In this document: positions 8,381-17,124 of the stretch, one piece after another | Layout: every line of letters begins with the position of its first letter | Numbering within the stretch: position 1 is the stretch's first letter | From: Spirosoma aerolatum | Lineage (GTDB): Bacteria > Bacteroidota > Bacteroidia > Cytophagales > Spirosomataceae | DNA: 64,000 nucleotides | Assembly (NCBI RefSeq): GCF_002056795.1 | Contig: NZ_CP020104.1 | Location: 3,359,001 to 3,423,000, forward strand | Direction of reading: 5' to 3' | Position numbers and translations under genes: made by a program | The notes under the pieces: generated by a model | Databases searched by the model: none | What the model saw: the letters and a program-made list of their open reading frames with translations, nothing else | Told to the model about the DNA's origin: nothing

Positions 8381-9528
8381 ACCGCTTTTAAGGTTCTCAG
8401 CAAAATAATTAAGTCTGTACGTAAGGAGTACCGTTTGGCATAGAGTACATCCAACTGGATACGTTCCAGATCCGACACCTTCGCTTTTCCCCGTTTGGTT
8501 ACCTGCCAGAGCCCGGTTAGTCCAGCTGGAGCCGCAAACCGACGGGCATAGCCAATATTGGTCAGTTTTTCGGCTTCATATAACGGAAGTGGCCGATTGC
8601 CAACAAAGGACATATCACCTTTCAGGATATTAAATAACTGGGGCAGTTCGTCAATACTCGTATTTCGAAGAATTTTGCCAAGTTTGGTCACACGGGGGTC
8701 TTCCTTAAACTTGCTGAACATGGCTTTCGCTTTCTGTTCGCGGTGGTACTGAAGTTCACAGATTTGTTTCTGATCCAGATAGAGCGGACGCTGGCAGGGG
8801 CCATTGGCGAGTTTGCATTCATCACACAGTTCATCGGCTTGTTTATCCTCCACCACCTTATTGTACATGTTCTGCGACGCCATGCCCGCCAGTAACTTAT
8901 CGGCCCCCGTACTCATGGTACGAAACTTGTACATATCGAATATCCTGAATCCCATCCCAACCCGTTTCGAACTATAGAAAACCGGGCCTTTGGAATCGAG
9001 CTTAACGAGTATGGCTACAATGAGCAATAAGGGAGAAATCAGGGTCAGGATGGTAAACGAAAGTAGAATATCGAAAACGCGTTTGCCAATTGGCATTCGT
9101 ACCGATACCGGCTTATGCACAACTCGGCCGTTACGCTGATAATCTCGTTTTTGAATCAGGTAATTCAGCCGGATTTTCAGAGCTGCCTCCGAATAGTTCT
9201 GCGGAAATGCATCTATCACAAATCCATGATATGGAGCAGCTGTCAGGTCGATTTTCTCCTGATCGGTGAGTAAAATAATGGGTATTTTAGTTCGGCTTTG
9301 CTTCGCCTGATAGGCGTTCATGAAGCCGCGCGTATTTAAATCGTCATTATACAGAATCAAGTCAACGGCCTCTTTGTCATCCAGATACGAAATGGCTGAC
9401 CAGCCATCAGCTACGCCAATGACCTCAATGGGCGAAGGGAATGCTCGCTGAAACGATTTAATGCGTCGGTCATCGTTGTCAACATAGAGCACCCGAAAGG
9501 GTTGTGTACTATCACTTACAGCCTTCAT
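8359..9528 (-). CDS. Sugar-1-phosphate transferase with N-terminal pseudo-receiver domain
   Basis: 389 aa. The C-terminal part (about 145-389) is a bacterial sugar transferase (WcaJ/PglC/ExoY type): a membrane helix at about 152-175, then GPVFYSSKRVG, MYKFRTM, SIDELPQLFNILKGDMSFVG and PAGLTGLWQV. This enzyme class moves a sugar phosphate to undecaprenyl phosphate and starts repeat-unit synthesis. Residues about 11-130 have a response-regulator receiver fold, but the phospho-acceptor Asp is Asn61 and the conserved Lys is Gln110, so phosphorylation is unlikely. The catalytic part has an insert with Cys235, 238, 245 and 257. It lies 24 bp after a true single-domain response regulator. Confidence 0.88.
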   Translation of the reverse strand: MKAVSDSTQPFRVLYVDNDDRRIKSFQRAFPSPIEVIGVADGWSAISYLDDKEAVDLILYNDDLNTRGFMNAYQAKQSRTKIPIILLTDQEKIDLTAAPYHGFVIDAFPQNYSEAALKIRLNYLIQKRDYQRNGRVVHKPVSVRMPIGKRVFDILLSFTILTLISPLLLIVAILVKLDSKGPVFYSSKRVGMGFRIFDMYKFRTMSTGADKLLAGMASQNMYNKVVEDKQADELCDECKLANGPCQRPLYLDQKQICELQYHREQKAKAMFSKFKEDPRVTKLGKILRNTSIDELPQLFNILKGDMSFVGNRPLPLYEAEKLTNIGYARRFAAPAGLTGLWQVTKRGKAKVSDLERIQLDVLYAKRYSLRTDLIILLRTLKAVWQKENV

Positions 9529-9552
9529 GATTTGTTGTCAGACAGGTTCTTA

Positions 9553-9963
9553 TCAATCAGCATTCGGTTGCCCTACGCTGTTGGCTTCTACCCGGCGCAA
9601 AACCGTCATAATCTTGGTTTTTACCTCCATCGGGTTAAAGGGCTTGATGATATAATCATCGGCTCCCAGTTTGAGGCAGGCAATTCGGGTATCGCTGTCG
9701 GCGTAGGTTGATAAAATGATGATGGGAAGTTTTCTGAATACTGGGCTTGCTCTGAGCATACTGATCAGATTTTTGCCATCCATATGCGGCATTTGTATAT
9801 CCGATAGAATAATGTCGACGGGGTGCCCCTCCTCCAGCCAGGCCATCCCTTCCATCCCGTTTTCGGTAGTGGTTACTTCAAAATCATCTTTTAATGTTTG
9901 CCGCAATACCTTTCGAATAAACGAGTCATCTTCAATCACTAAAACGTGGTATACTTTTTTCAT
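9553..9963 (-). CDS. Single-domain response regulator (CheY-like)
   Basis: 136 aa, a receiver domain and nothing else. All key residues are present: acidic pocket E11-D12-D13, phospho-acceptor Asp55 (DIILSDIQMP), Ser85, and Lys107 in DDYIIKPF. A short C-terminal tail follows. It is the first gene of the exopolysaccharide operon and precedes the pseudo-receiver sugar transferase by 24 bp, so it probably controls polymer synthesis by protein-protein contact rather than by DNA binding. No histidine kinase is adjacent; the cognate kinase is not identifiable here. Confidence 0.93.
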   Translation of the reverse strand: MKKVYHVLVIEDDSFIRKVLRQTLKDDFEVTTTENGMEGMAWLEEGHPVDIILSDIQMPHMDGKNLISMLRASPVFRKLPIIILSTYADSDTRIACLKLGADDYIIKPFNPMEVKTKIMTVLRRVEANSVGQPNAD

Positions 9964-10339
9964 ATGCGTACAAAGCTTGCCAGTGGAATTAAAAGATAAT
10001 GTTATTTTGGTTTGTAAAGATAGTTGTTATGGTTATGAAATCTCGATATTGTAAACAAAAAGCGGGCTTAAGCTTTCTGTTTTTTGTGTCAAAAAACAAT
10101 AAATTAATTTTACGGTAGGTACTATAAATTATGATCTAATGATAAATTGGTAAATAATTCATGTATAAGTAAATAATCCTTCACTTTAATAGACATCATA
10201 TACATATAAAGTTGTACTATACAGCCAAGGTGTATAAATTGAAGGTGATTAAATGTCTCGAACCTTGTACCTATCCCTGAAAGTAGTCTGTCAACCAAGC
10301 TGAATATGGATCGAGCGTAGGCAGTAAAACCAGAGATAA
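9964..10339. other. AT-rich intergenic region upstream of the exopolysaccharide operon
   Basis: 376 bp between the dprA stop and the response regulator start. It is clearly AT-rich and holds no credible coding frame, tRNA or strong hairpin. It must contain the promoter of the minus-strand exopolysaccharide operon. A weak match to the Bacteroidota -7 box (CAAAGCTT at 9970-9977, complementary strand) lies only about 7 bp upstream of the start codon, so I do not call it a promoter. Confidence 0.5.
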
Positions 10340-11494
10340 TTACACGTAAACTGCTGCGTACTTTTTGCCGGGAAGCGAACGCACAAATCCCCGAAATTCA
10401 AGGTTGAGCAGGAGAGAAGCCAGTCGGCCCATCGGAATTTGACTTTTCCAACTTAGCTCATCAACGTGAATAGACTGCGCCTGACGTAACAGGGCAAGGA
10501 TTTGACTCTCTTCCTCGGTTATATCCAGAGGTAATGATGAAGAGCCTACTTTAGTAAGGGACTGCTCGCCGGGAGGAGTGTGGGGTTTATCCCAGTTGAG
10601 GGCCTCGATGAGGTCTCGGGGGTTGGTATAAATCTGCGCTTTGTTTTCCCGTATCAGCTTATTACAACCAGCAGAAAACGCCTGATTCAACTGCCCAGGC
10701 ACTGCAAATACGTCCCGATGATAATTGTTCGCGTATTCGGCCGTGATCAAAGCTCCACCTTTGGCGGCCGCTTCTACTACAACGACGACGTCGCTTAATC
10801 CGGCAATGATTCGGTTACGGGCGGGAAACAGATGCGCATCGGGCTTAGTACCCGGTGGACTTTCCGTAAGCAAACCGCCCTGAACCAGCATTTCCTGAGC
10901 GGTTTTCTGATGCACATTCGGGTAAATGATGTCGATGCCGCTGGCCATTACACCGAATGTTGATAAGCCATGTATCAGGCTGGCGCGATGGGCGGCAATA
11001 TCGATACCATACGCCAGGCCACTAATCACATTGACGCCGTAAGGGACCAGAGCCTCGATCATGTCGTTGGTAATCCGTCGGCCATAGTCAGTAGCCTGCC
11101 GGGTACCCACCAAACCGATGGTTCGGGGAGCGTTTAGATCGCCATTTCCCTGCATATACAGAAGAGCAGGGGCGTCGTAAAGGGTTTTGAGACGGGCGGG
11201 ATACGCTTTATCGGTAAAAAAGAGGGCCGAAGCACCTAGCTTTTCGAGCCGGTTCATTACCCGTTCGGCTTCAGTAAGAGCATCCGGTTTGCGAATGGCC
11301 CGGGCTGTTACCTCACCAATGCCGGGAATTTTCAGCAAACGGCCGAGAGGAGCCTGAAAAACCTCGCTGGCAGACCCGCAGTAGCTGATCAGTTGACGAA
11401 TAAGAATGCTACCAACGCCGGGAACAAAGGAAAGGGCAATCTGATGTTGGGTATCGGTGGGCACAGATGAAAGGGCTTGTTTGCCTACAAACAT
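10340..11494 (-). CDS. dprA: DNA processing protein DprA (Smf)
   Basis: 384 aa. DprA binds incoming single-stranded DNA and loads RecA during natural transformation. An N-terminal helix-hairpin-helix region (about 20-70, LLKIPGIGEVTARAI) is followed by the Rossmann core: GLVGTRQATDYGRR, VISGLAYGIDIAAH, PARNRIIAGLSDVVVVVEA and KGGALITAEYA. A C-terminal winged-helix domain (about 320-384) ends the protein. Length and domain order are normal. It is a single gene with its own 5' region; no other competence gene is near. Confidence 0.96.
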   Translation of the reverse strand: MFVGKQALSSVPTDTQHQIALSFVPGVGSILIRQLISYCGSASEVFQAPLGRLLKIPGIGEVTARAIRKPDALTEAERVMNRLEKLGASALFFTDKAYPARLKTLYDAPALLYMQGNGDLNAPRTIGLVGTRQATDYGRRITNDMIEALVPYGVNVISGLAYGIDIAAHRASLIHGLSTFGVMASGIDIIYPNVHQKTAQEMLVQGGLLTESPPGTKPDAHLFPARNRIIAGLSDVVVVVEAAAKGGALITAEYANNYHRDVFAVPGQLNQAFSAGCNKLIRENKAQIYTNPRDLIEALNWDKPHTPPGEQSLTKVGSSSLPLDITEEESQILALLRQAQSIHVDELSWKSQIPMGRLASLLLNLEFRGFVRSLPGKKYAAVYV

Positions 11495-11600
11495 CTGCTT
11501 TTTTACAGATTATTCCGAACTTGGTGACTTAGTGTGCGCCTAATTATGCACACTCGTTGACTAATGCCCTGCTTGCTGATCGTTAATAAACAGTCCCCGA

Positions 11601-11872
11601 TTTTATTTCGACTACTCATTTTTGAACCTGGACGGCCTCAGAAGCCAATGTATTACGACTGAAGATATTGAAGACGTGTTTTACAATACGACCACGTTTT
11701 ATAATGATTTTGAACGAACAGAAGAGTTTGAGTATTTGGTTGGATTCAGTTTGAAATCTAAATTTTTGGTATTTACGTTTCGGTAATCGGTGAAGAAACA
11801 ATCCGCTTTATTCAAGTTTATTTACTCCATCAAAGAGAAATCGGCTCCCGATACTACAATAGCTGGTTTTAA
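11601..11872 (+). pseudogene. BrnT-like toxin relic, frameshifted
   Basis: Reading from 11601 the frame encodes FYFDYSFLNLDGL, then ITTEDIEDVFYN and SLKSKFLVFTFR, which follow the pattern of BrnT-family toxins (an aromatic-Asp start, an EDVF motif and a beta-strand core). The frame stops at 11784. Moving to the frame that starts at 11783 recovers the expected end of the family, GEETIRFIQVYLLHQREI, stopping at 11870. There is no in-frame ATG upstream (TGA at 11577-11579, then no start). I infer a dead toxin gene with a frameshift near 11783 and a lost start. Confidence 0.55.
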
Positions 11873-12007
11873 AAAACGCTTTCCAATAAGGGTGATTGGG
11901 AGAACTGGTTATTAGCTAATCCTGATAAAGGGAAATCGGTTAGCCACGGAGAACGTATGCATAACTGGTCGGAACAATTGCGGAAAGCAGGTAAGAACAT
12001 GAGGTAA
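11873..12007 (+). other. Short coding relic after the BrnT-like pseudogene
   Basis: In the same frame as the second half of the toxin relic, 44 codons follow without a stop up to TAA at 12005-12007, encoding GDWENWLLANPDKGK and ending RKAGKNMR. There is no good start codon. This could be what is left of an antitoxin or of an unrelated gene; I do not recognise it. Coding status is doubtful. It ends exactly where the convergent MerR-type gene ends. Confidence 0.25.
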
Positions 12008-12343
12008 TCACTCCTCACTCGCCAGCCCATCCCGCAGTTTCTCCAGAAACGATTTGAGCTTTTTGAGTTTGGCTACATAGCGGGCATTTTCCTGTTTTCG
12101 GTTTTCCCGCTCTTTCAAAAACTCACGGGCACCCGGTAAGGTATACTTTTGGTTGTTGATCAGATCCAGAATTTCTGTAAGTTGGTCGATGTCGGCCTGC
12201 GTATAGATGCGGTCGCCCGAGCGATTTTTCTTGGGTTGTAGGGTAGGGAACTCCTTTTCATAATACCGCAGCTTAGAGGCATTAATGCCAAACAGCTCGG
12301 CTACCTCTTTAATACCATAATAAAGCTTACCTGAACCTTCCAT
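12008..12343 (-). CDS. MerR-family transcriptional regulator
   Basis: 111 aa from ATG at 12343; a TTG at 12370 would add nine residues but is less likely. The winged-helix DNA-binding domain is clear: LYYGIKEVAELFGINASKLRYYEKEF, then RIYTQADIDQLTEI. A short coiled-coil dimerisation tail (about 75-111) follows, with no effector-binding domain and no Cys for metal or redox sensing. This compact layout is common in Cytophagales. It is divergent from alaS, with a strong inverted repeat between them. Target genes are unknown. Confidence 0.88.
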   Translation of the reverse strand: MEGSGKLYYGIKEVAELFGINASKLRYYEKEFPTLQPKKNRSGDRIYTQADIDQLTEILDLINNQKYTLPGAREFLKERENRKQENARYVAKLKKLKSFLEKLRDGLASEE

Positions 12344-12387
12344 TCGACAAACTTGCTGACGTTCCGTCAAACCTGCAACGTTTTCCG

Positions 12388-12395
12388 TAATTTTG
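12388..12395 (+). promoter_or_regulatory. Possible alaS promoter -7 box (TAATTTTG)
   Basis: TAATTTTG matches the Bacteroidota housekeeping -7 consensus TAnnTTTG exactly. No clear -33 TTTG lies at the usual distance. If used, transcription would begin near 12402 and the alaS leader would be about 108 nt and would include the large hairpin at 12416-12483. Confidence 0.35.
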
Positions 12396-12415
12396 CAAAA
12401 AAGTAGTTAGTAGTT

Positions 12416-12483
12416 AGGAGCGAGAAGTGAGGAGCCATTCGGTCATGCCTTATCCCCCGGATGGCTCCTCACTTCTCGCTCCT
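12416..12483. repeat. 23-bp perfect inverted repeat between merR-type gene and alaS
   Basis: Arms 12416-12438 and 12461-12483 are perfectly complementary, with a 22-nt spacer. The arms are built from the motif GGAGCGAGAAGTGAGGAG. The site lies between two divergent genes, so it is not a simple end-of-gene terminator; it may act in the alaS leader or be a mobile-type intergenic repeat. A degenerate relative of the same motif occurs at 62325-62393. Confidence 0.8.
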
Positions 12484-12509
12484 CGCTCCTAAAGACATTA
12501 ACTAATAAG

Positions 12510-15185
12510 ATGACTTCCCACGAAATACGTCGGCATTTTCTCGACTTCTTCCATTCCAAAGGCCACCTGATTGTGTCTTCGGCTCCACTCGTTGCCAAAA
12601 ACGACCCGACGCTGATGTTCAACAACTCCGGGATGGCGCAGTTTAAAGATTTTTTCCTCGGTAATGGTACGCCCCCGTCGAAGCGGGTGGCCGATACACA
12701 GAAGTGCCTCCGCGTGTCGGGTAAGCACAACGACCTCGAAGATGTGGGGTTCGATACCTACCACCACACCATGTTCGAAATGCTCGGCAACTGGTCTTTC
12801 GGGGATTATTTCAAAAAAGAAGCCATCGAATGGGCGTGGGAACTCTTAACCGACATTTATAAACTCCCGAAAGATCGGCTGTACGTATCTGTGTTTCAGG
12901 GCGATCAGAAAGATAACGTTCCGTTCGATCAGGAAGCGTTCGACCTCTGGAAACCCATTGTGGGCGAAGACCGGATCATTTACGGGAACAAGAAGGACAA
13001 CTTCTGGGAAATGGGCGATACGGGTCCCTGTGGCCCCTGTTCAGAAATTCACGTTGACCTGCGTTCGGAAGAAGAGGTAGCTGAGAAACCGGGTAAAGAA
13101 CTCGTCAATGCCGATCATCCACAGGTTGTTGAAATCTGGAACCTGGTATTCATGCAGTTCAACCGTAAGGCCGATGGTTCGCTGGAGCCGCTGCCTGCCC
13201 GCCATGTCGATACAGGGATGGGCTTCGAGCGGTTGTGTATGGCCATTCAGGGCAAAAAATCGAACTACGATACCGATGTGTTTTCGGGAACGATTCACGT
13301 GATCGAAGAACTGTCGGGTAAAAAATATGAGGCTGGTACGAGCATGACCGACGTAGCCATGCGCGTCATAGCCGACCATATTCGGGCCGTGTCGTTTGCC
13401 ATTGCCGATGGTCTGGTACCGTCGAATGCCAAAGCGGGGTACGTAATCCGCCGGATTCTGCGCCGGGCTATCCGATACGGGTATTCGTATCTGAGTCTGA
13501 CCGAGCCATTTATGACCAAATTGGTGCCAACCTTGGCCATGCAGTTTGCCGATGTATTTTCCGAACTGAACGCCCAGCGTGATTTCGTAGCGACAGTGAT
13601 TCGTGAAGAGGAGATTGCGTTTCTGCGGACGCTGGGAACCGGGCTTGGTCGATTGGATCAGATCATCGGGCAACTGACTACTGATGGGAAAGCTGAAATT
13701 CCAGGCGAAACGGTCTTCGAACTGAACGACACCTTTGGCTTCCCGGCCGATTTAACGGCCCTGATTGCCCGTGAAAAAGGTTTACAAATCGATCAGGCTG
13801 GTTTTGAGAAAGCGCTTCAGGAGCAGAAAGCCCGTTCGCGGAAAGATGCAGCCTCGTCGGCTGGTGACTGGATTGAACTGACCGAACTGGATAACAAAGT
13901 GGAGTTTGTTGGGTATGATCAGCCCGATACCTACGCTCAGGTTGTGAAGTACCGCAAAATTCAGAACAAGCAGGGAACCCAGGTGCAGGTTGTCCTGGAC
14001 AAAACCCCGTTCTATGCCGAATCGGGTGGTCAGATTGGTGATACGGGCGTGCTGGAACTGTTCAAGGATTCGGATCAGATTGGTACCTTAACAGTACTGG
14101 ATACGAAGAAAGAAAACGACCTGGTTATTCACATTGTCCAGAATGTCGATGGGATCGACGATCTGCTGACCGAAGCTGATACAGTTTATGCCGTTATCAA
14201 TACAGCGCGTCGTGGACTAATTGCCAGCAACCACTCGGCTACACACCTGCTGCATTCAGCCCTGCGGGAAGTACTGGGTATGCATGTAGCCCAGAAAGGG
14301 TCGTACGTTGGCCCCGATGCCCTGCGGTTCGATTTTTCGCACTTTAGCAAAGTGACCGACGAGCAACTGGCCGAAGTGGAGAGGATTGTGAACGAGAAAA
14401 TTCGGGAAGACATTAAACTGGACGAAAAACGGAATGTTCCCATTGAGCAGGCAAAAGCACTGGGAGCAACTGCTTTGTTCGGTGAAAAATACGGTGATTT
14501 CGTTCGGGTCATTACCTTCGATCCGAGCTATTCAGTTGAACTTTGCGGTGGTACGCACGTACCGGCAACGGGTCATATTGGCCTTTTCAAGTTTACGGGC
14601 GAGGGGTCTGTATCGACGGGTGTTCGTCGGGTAGAAGCCAAAACATCCGCTGGGGCCGAAGCGCTGATCAACGAGCAGATGGCTGTGGTGTCGGAGTTAA
14701 AAGAACTGCTCAAAGCCCCGAAAGATGTCGTGAAAGCCGTCCAGGCGCTGCTTGAAGAACGTAGTGCATTACAAAAACAGGTCGAAGCGCTACAAAACGA
14801 GAAAGTGCAGCAGTTGAAGAATCAGTTGCTGGAAAAAGTGGAGGCCGTTAACCAGAACGCCGGACCGGGTCACTCGCGCCTTGTTGAGAAGGTAGACGTT
14901 CCATCGGCCGATGCCCTAAAACAACTGGCCTACGACCTGAAAGCCAAAGTTGATAACCTGGCGGTAGTGCTTGGGGCAGATATTAATGGAAAACCCCAAT
15001 TGGCAGTAATGCTTCCCGACTCGCTAATTCAGGGCAAGAATCTGAATGCAGGGCAGGTAGTGAAAGAACTGGCAAAGAACATCAAAGGTGGTGGGGGAGG
15101 GCAACCCTTCTTCGCAACGGCTGGTGGCTCTGACCTGTCGGGCCTTGATGCCGCATTGGCGCAGGGTAAGGCGTTGCTTGGGTAA
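12510..15185 (+). CDS. alaS: Alanyl-tRNA synthetase
   Basis: 891 aa, normal for bacterial AlaRS. The enzyme charges tRNA-Ala with alanine in the cytoplasm. The class II core occupies about residues 1-450 ([18 protein letters not shown] and [11 protein letters not shown] motif regions). The editing domain has the zinc-binding HSATHLLH and CGGTH motifs, and a C-terminal coiled coil and DHHA1 domain end with [15 protein letters not shown]. The start ATG at 12510 gives the usual N-terminus ([14 protein letters not shown]). It is monocistronic; a hairpin follows 15 bp after the stop. Confidence 0.98.
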   Translation: MTSHEIRRHFLDFFHSKGHLIVSSAPLVAKNDPTLMFNNSGMAQFKDFFLGNGTPPSKRVADTQKCLRVSGKHNDLEDVGFDTYHHTMFEMLGNWSFGDYFKKEAIEWAWELLTDIYKLPKDRLYVSVFQGDQKDNVPFDQEAFDLWKPIVGEDRIIYGNKKDNFWEMGDTGPCGPCSEIHVDLRSEEEVAEKPGKELVNADHPQVVEIWNLVFMQFNRKADGSLEPLPARHVDTGMGFERLCMAIQGKKSNYDTDVFSGTIHVIEELSGKKYEAGTSMTDVAMRVIADHIRAVSFAIADGLVPSNAKAGYVIRRILRRAIRYGYSYLSLTEPFMTKLVPTLAMQFADVFSELNAQRDFVATVIREEEIAFLRTLGTGLGRLDQIIGQLTTDGKAEIPGETVFELNDTFGFPADLTALIAREKGLQIDQAGFEKALQEQKARSRKDAASSAGDWIELTELDNKVEFVGYDQPDTYAQVVKYRKIQNKQGTQVQVVLDKTPFYAESGGQIGDTGVLELFKDSDQIGTLTVLDTKKENDLVIHIVQNVDGIDDLLTEADTVYAVINTARRGLIASNHSATHLLHSALREVLGMHVAQKGSYVGPDALRFDFSHFSKVTDEQLAEVERIVNEKIREDIKLDEKRNVPIEQAKALGATALFGEKYGDFVRVITFDPSYSVELCGGTHVPATGHIGLFKFTGEGSVSTGVRRVEAKTSAGAEALINEQMAVVSELKELLKAPKDVVKAVQALLEERSALQKQVEALQNEKVQQLKNQLLEKVEAVNQNAGPGHSRLVEKVDVPSADALKQLAYDLKAKVDNLAVVLGADINGKPQLAVMLPDSLIQGKNLNAGQVVKELAKNIKGGGGGQPFFATAGGSDLSGLDAALAQGKALLG

Positions 15186-15200
15186 GTTAGTTGTTGTTAC

Positions 15201-15272
15201 ACACAGATACACAGAGTAGCTAAATAGGAAAATCGTTGTGAATCTCTCTTTAGCTACTCTGTGCATCTGTGT
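15201..15272. terminator. Stem-loop after alaS (24-bp arms, one mismatch)
   Basis: Arms 15201-15224 and 15249-15272 pair over 24 positions with one mismatch and a 24-nt loop. The right arm is followed by a short T-rich stretch (TTTTATTTC). The CACAGATACACAGAG motif resembles a class of intergenic repeats common in environmental bacteria. The position 15 bp after the alaS stop suggests a terminator. Confidence 0.65.
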
Positions 15273-15525
15273 TTTATTTCATTCGTGGATCTCAGTTGAA
15301 TGATCGTTTCGGCTACATTAATCTTCGCCCATTTGCGATGCTTTTCATTAACCTTCTTGTTAAGCTGATTTCCTCCACTGCCGTTTTTGCGCAGTAACAG
15401 AACGTCGGTGGCGTTGATCAAGCCGGGCTCTCTGATTGATGGGTGAACGGGTACTATCCTGACAAAGAAACTGATTGCCACCCATAGTAAGACGGTTGTG
15501 GGCGTAAGGCTACAAATCGAGCTGG
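15273..15525. other. Non-coding or decayed region upstream of the amidohydrolase relic
   Basis: About 250 bp without a recognisable gene. A minus-strand frame from about 15550 to 15254 can be read, but its product matches nothing I know and has a hydrophobic start without a good context. The region may hold the degraded 5' part of the amidohydrolase relic that begins at about 15526; no convincing in-frame pieces were found. Confidence 0.35.
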
Positions 15526-15978
15526 GTGGGCGATATTGAAGTGAGCACACCTGCCGAAGTCGATAAAATACTGGATTCGCTGCAAGGGCTGCAGGTCGAT
15601 TTTGTGAAGATTACTGACAACGCCATCAAGCCGGATATTTACGAACACTTGAGTTACCTGCTCAAGGCTGGTTCCTCACGTGATAAAGAGGTAGCGGAAA
15701 AAGTACGAGCCGGTACGCTTACGGTCCGTGTGGCTTCACCCATGGTTACGCAGCGTTTCGATGAAGCAACGGCGATGGCGGTATATGGGCGGATGGCTAA
15801 AAATAGCACCTTTGTCGTACCTACGCTGACCATCAGCCGTACCATTGCCTTAGCAGAATCCGCTACTATCGAGGCTACCCAGGCCATCAACACGGTTATT
15901 CTGCGCGGAACCGTGCATACCCGAAAGACGTTGGATGAGTTACTGGTCGAAGCACAAAAGAAAGCCAGTACAAAGTAA
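15526..15978 (+). pseudogene. Amidohydrolase relic (internally deleted)
   Basis: A 150-codon frame opening with GTG. DIEVSTPAEVDKILDSL and VDFVKITDNA match the middle of Bacteroidota imidazolonepropionase-like amidohydrolases, in which a metal-binding His segment (GHLP-type) should follow. Here it joins straight to EHLSYLLKAG, as if about 30 residues were deleted. FVVPTLTISRTIA is followed closely by VILRG and the usual C-terminal LDELL helix, so a second block with the catalytic Asp is also missing. The N-terminal third, with the HxH motif, is absent. The product cannot be an active hydrolase. Its TAA stop overlaps the murI ATG by one base. Confidence 0.6.
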
Positions 15979-16820
15979 TGACTCCATCGTCGCAACCGAT
16001 TGGCGTGTTCGACTCCGGCTACGGTGGCCTGACCATCTTACGCGAAATCGTTAAAACGCTTCCTCAATACGATTACATATACCTGGGCGATAATGCCCGA
16101 ACCCCCTACGGTACCCGCTCGTTCGAAACCGTTTATCACTACACGCTGGAGTGTGTCCGGCATCTGTTCGATAGGGGGTGCCGACTGGTCATTCTGGCCT
16201 GTAATACGGCATCGGCCAAAGCGTTACGGAATATCCAGCAATTGGATTTGCCAACGTTGGCACCCGGACCAGATGGCCCTGCACGACGAGTTCTGGGCGT
16301 GATTCGACCGACGACCGAAGTCATTGGAAACTACTCGAAAACGGGCAGCGTCGGTATTCTGGCTACGCGTGGAACGGTTACCTCGGAGTCGTATGTCGTC
16401 GAAATTGAAAAGGCGTTTCCAACTGTAAAGGTGTTTCAGGAAGCCTGCCCCATGTGGGTGCCCCTGGTCGAAAATGGTGAGTACGATCATCCCGGAGCCG
16501 ACTATTTTGTGAAACAACACCTTGATCGGCTACTATTAAAGTCAACGGACATTGATACAATCCTGCTGGCCTGTACTCATTATCCGCTGTTGCTGGAAAA
16601 AATCCGGCAGTATGCCCCGGCCAACGCTACTATTTTGAGCCAGGGTGGTATTGTGGCTGAAAGCTTGGCAGACTATCTGGTACGCCATCCTGAAATTGAA
16701 ACCCAGTGCAGTAAACACGCACAACGCGCCTTTCTGACCACCGACTCAACTGAAGATTTCGACCGACAGGCCACAATTTTTTATGGAGAGCCCGTACAGT
16801 CGGCCCATCTGGTGCTTTAA
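15978..16820 (+). CDS. murI: Glutamate racemase
   Basis: 280 aa. It converts L-glutamate to D-glutamate for peptidoglycan. Catalytic elements are intact: FDSGYGG with Asp12, ACNTAS with Cys75, and LLACTHYPLL with the second catalytic Cys and His. PYG in NARTPYGTRS is the substrate-binding motif. Length is normal. The ATG overlaps the stop of the amidohydrolase relic (TAATG), so translation may be coupled to reading through that relic. Confidence 0.97.
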   Translation: MTPSSQPIGVFDSGYGGLTILREIVKTLPQYDYIYLGDNARTPYGTRSFETVYHYTLECVRHLFDRGCRLVILACNTASAKALRNIQQLDLPTLAPGPDGPARRVLGVIRPTTEVIGNYSKTGSVGILATRGTVTSESYVVEIEKAFPTVKVFQEACPMWVPLVENGEYDHPGADYFVKQHLDRLLLKSTDIDTILLACTHYPLLLEKIRQYAPANATILSQGGIVAESLADYLVRHPEIETQCSKHAQRAFLTTDSTEDFDRQATIFYGEPVQSAHLVL

Positions 16821-16923
16821 ATCCGTATGCAATTTTGTGTAAGTGCATTTTCTGGGTAATAATCAGTACATTAATGGCGTATTTGTTACATTTACCTAAA
16901 CGAACCTCTTAACAAAAATCACC

Positions 16924-17124
16924 ATGAACAAACGTTTTACGTCCGCTTTTACACTATTTTTAGTAGCTGCAAATGGGTTTGCACAAGTGAAAAATGGTGG
17001 AGGGGTTGGGAAGGATACAGGTAAAGAACATTGGTCTGGTGTCGATTTATACTCAATCCTGATTGGCATAGCGATTGGCCTTATTATTGGCTACTTTCTG
17101 GGTAAACGGTCGTCAAAGTCGTAG
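16924..17124 (+). CDS. Small membrane protein with signal peptide
   Basis: 66 aa, unrecognised. Residues 1-21 look like a signal peptide (MNKRFTSAFTLFLVAANGFA). A Gly/Lys-rich spacer with HWSGVD follows, then a single membrane helix with small-residue packing (LIGIAIGLIIGYFLGKR) and a basic end. ATG 16924 is preceded by an AT-rich region. Its last 12 bases overlap the end of the convergent peptidase gene. Small Gly-zipper proteins of this sort often oligomerise; function is unknown. Confidence 0.6.
   Translation: MNKRFTSAFTLFLVAANGFAQVKNGGGVGKDTGKEHWSGVDLYSILIGIAIGLIIGYFLGKRSSKS

Noticed and set aside
11521..11565. Short inverted repeat AGTGTGC/GCACACT upstream of dprA
   Set aside because: Only 7 bp of core pairing with flanking mismatches; could easily occur by chance.
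11616..11801. 61-codon minus-strand frame in the dprA-merR gap
   Set aside because: It lies antisense to the BrnT-like relic, which shows real family motifs on the plus strand.
13041..13673. 210-codon open frame opposite alaS
   Set aside because: Antisense shadow of a highly conserved alaS reading frame; product has no recognisable family and no plausible start context.
15254..15550. 98-codon minus-strand frame after alaS
   Set aside because: Includes part of the alaS stem-loop and the start of the amidohydrolase relic; no domain recognised.
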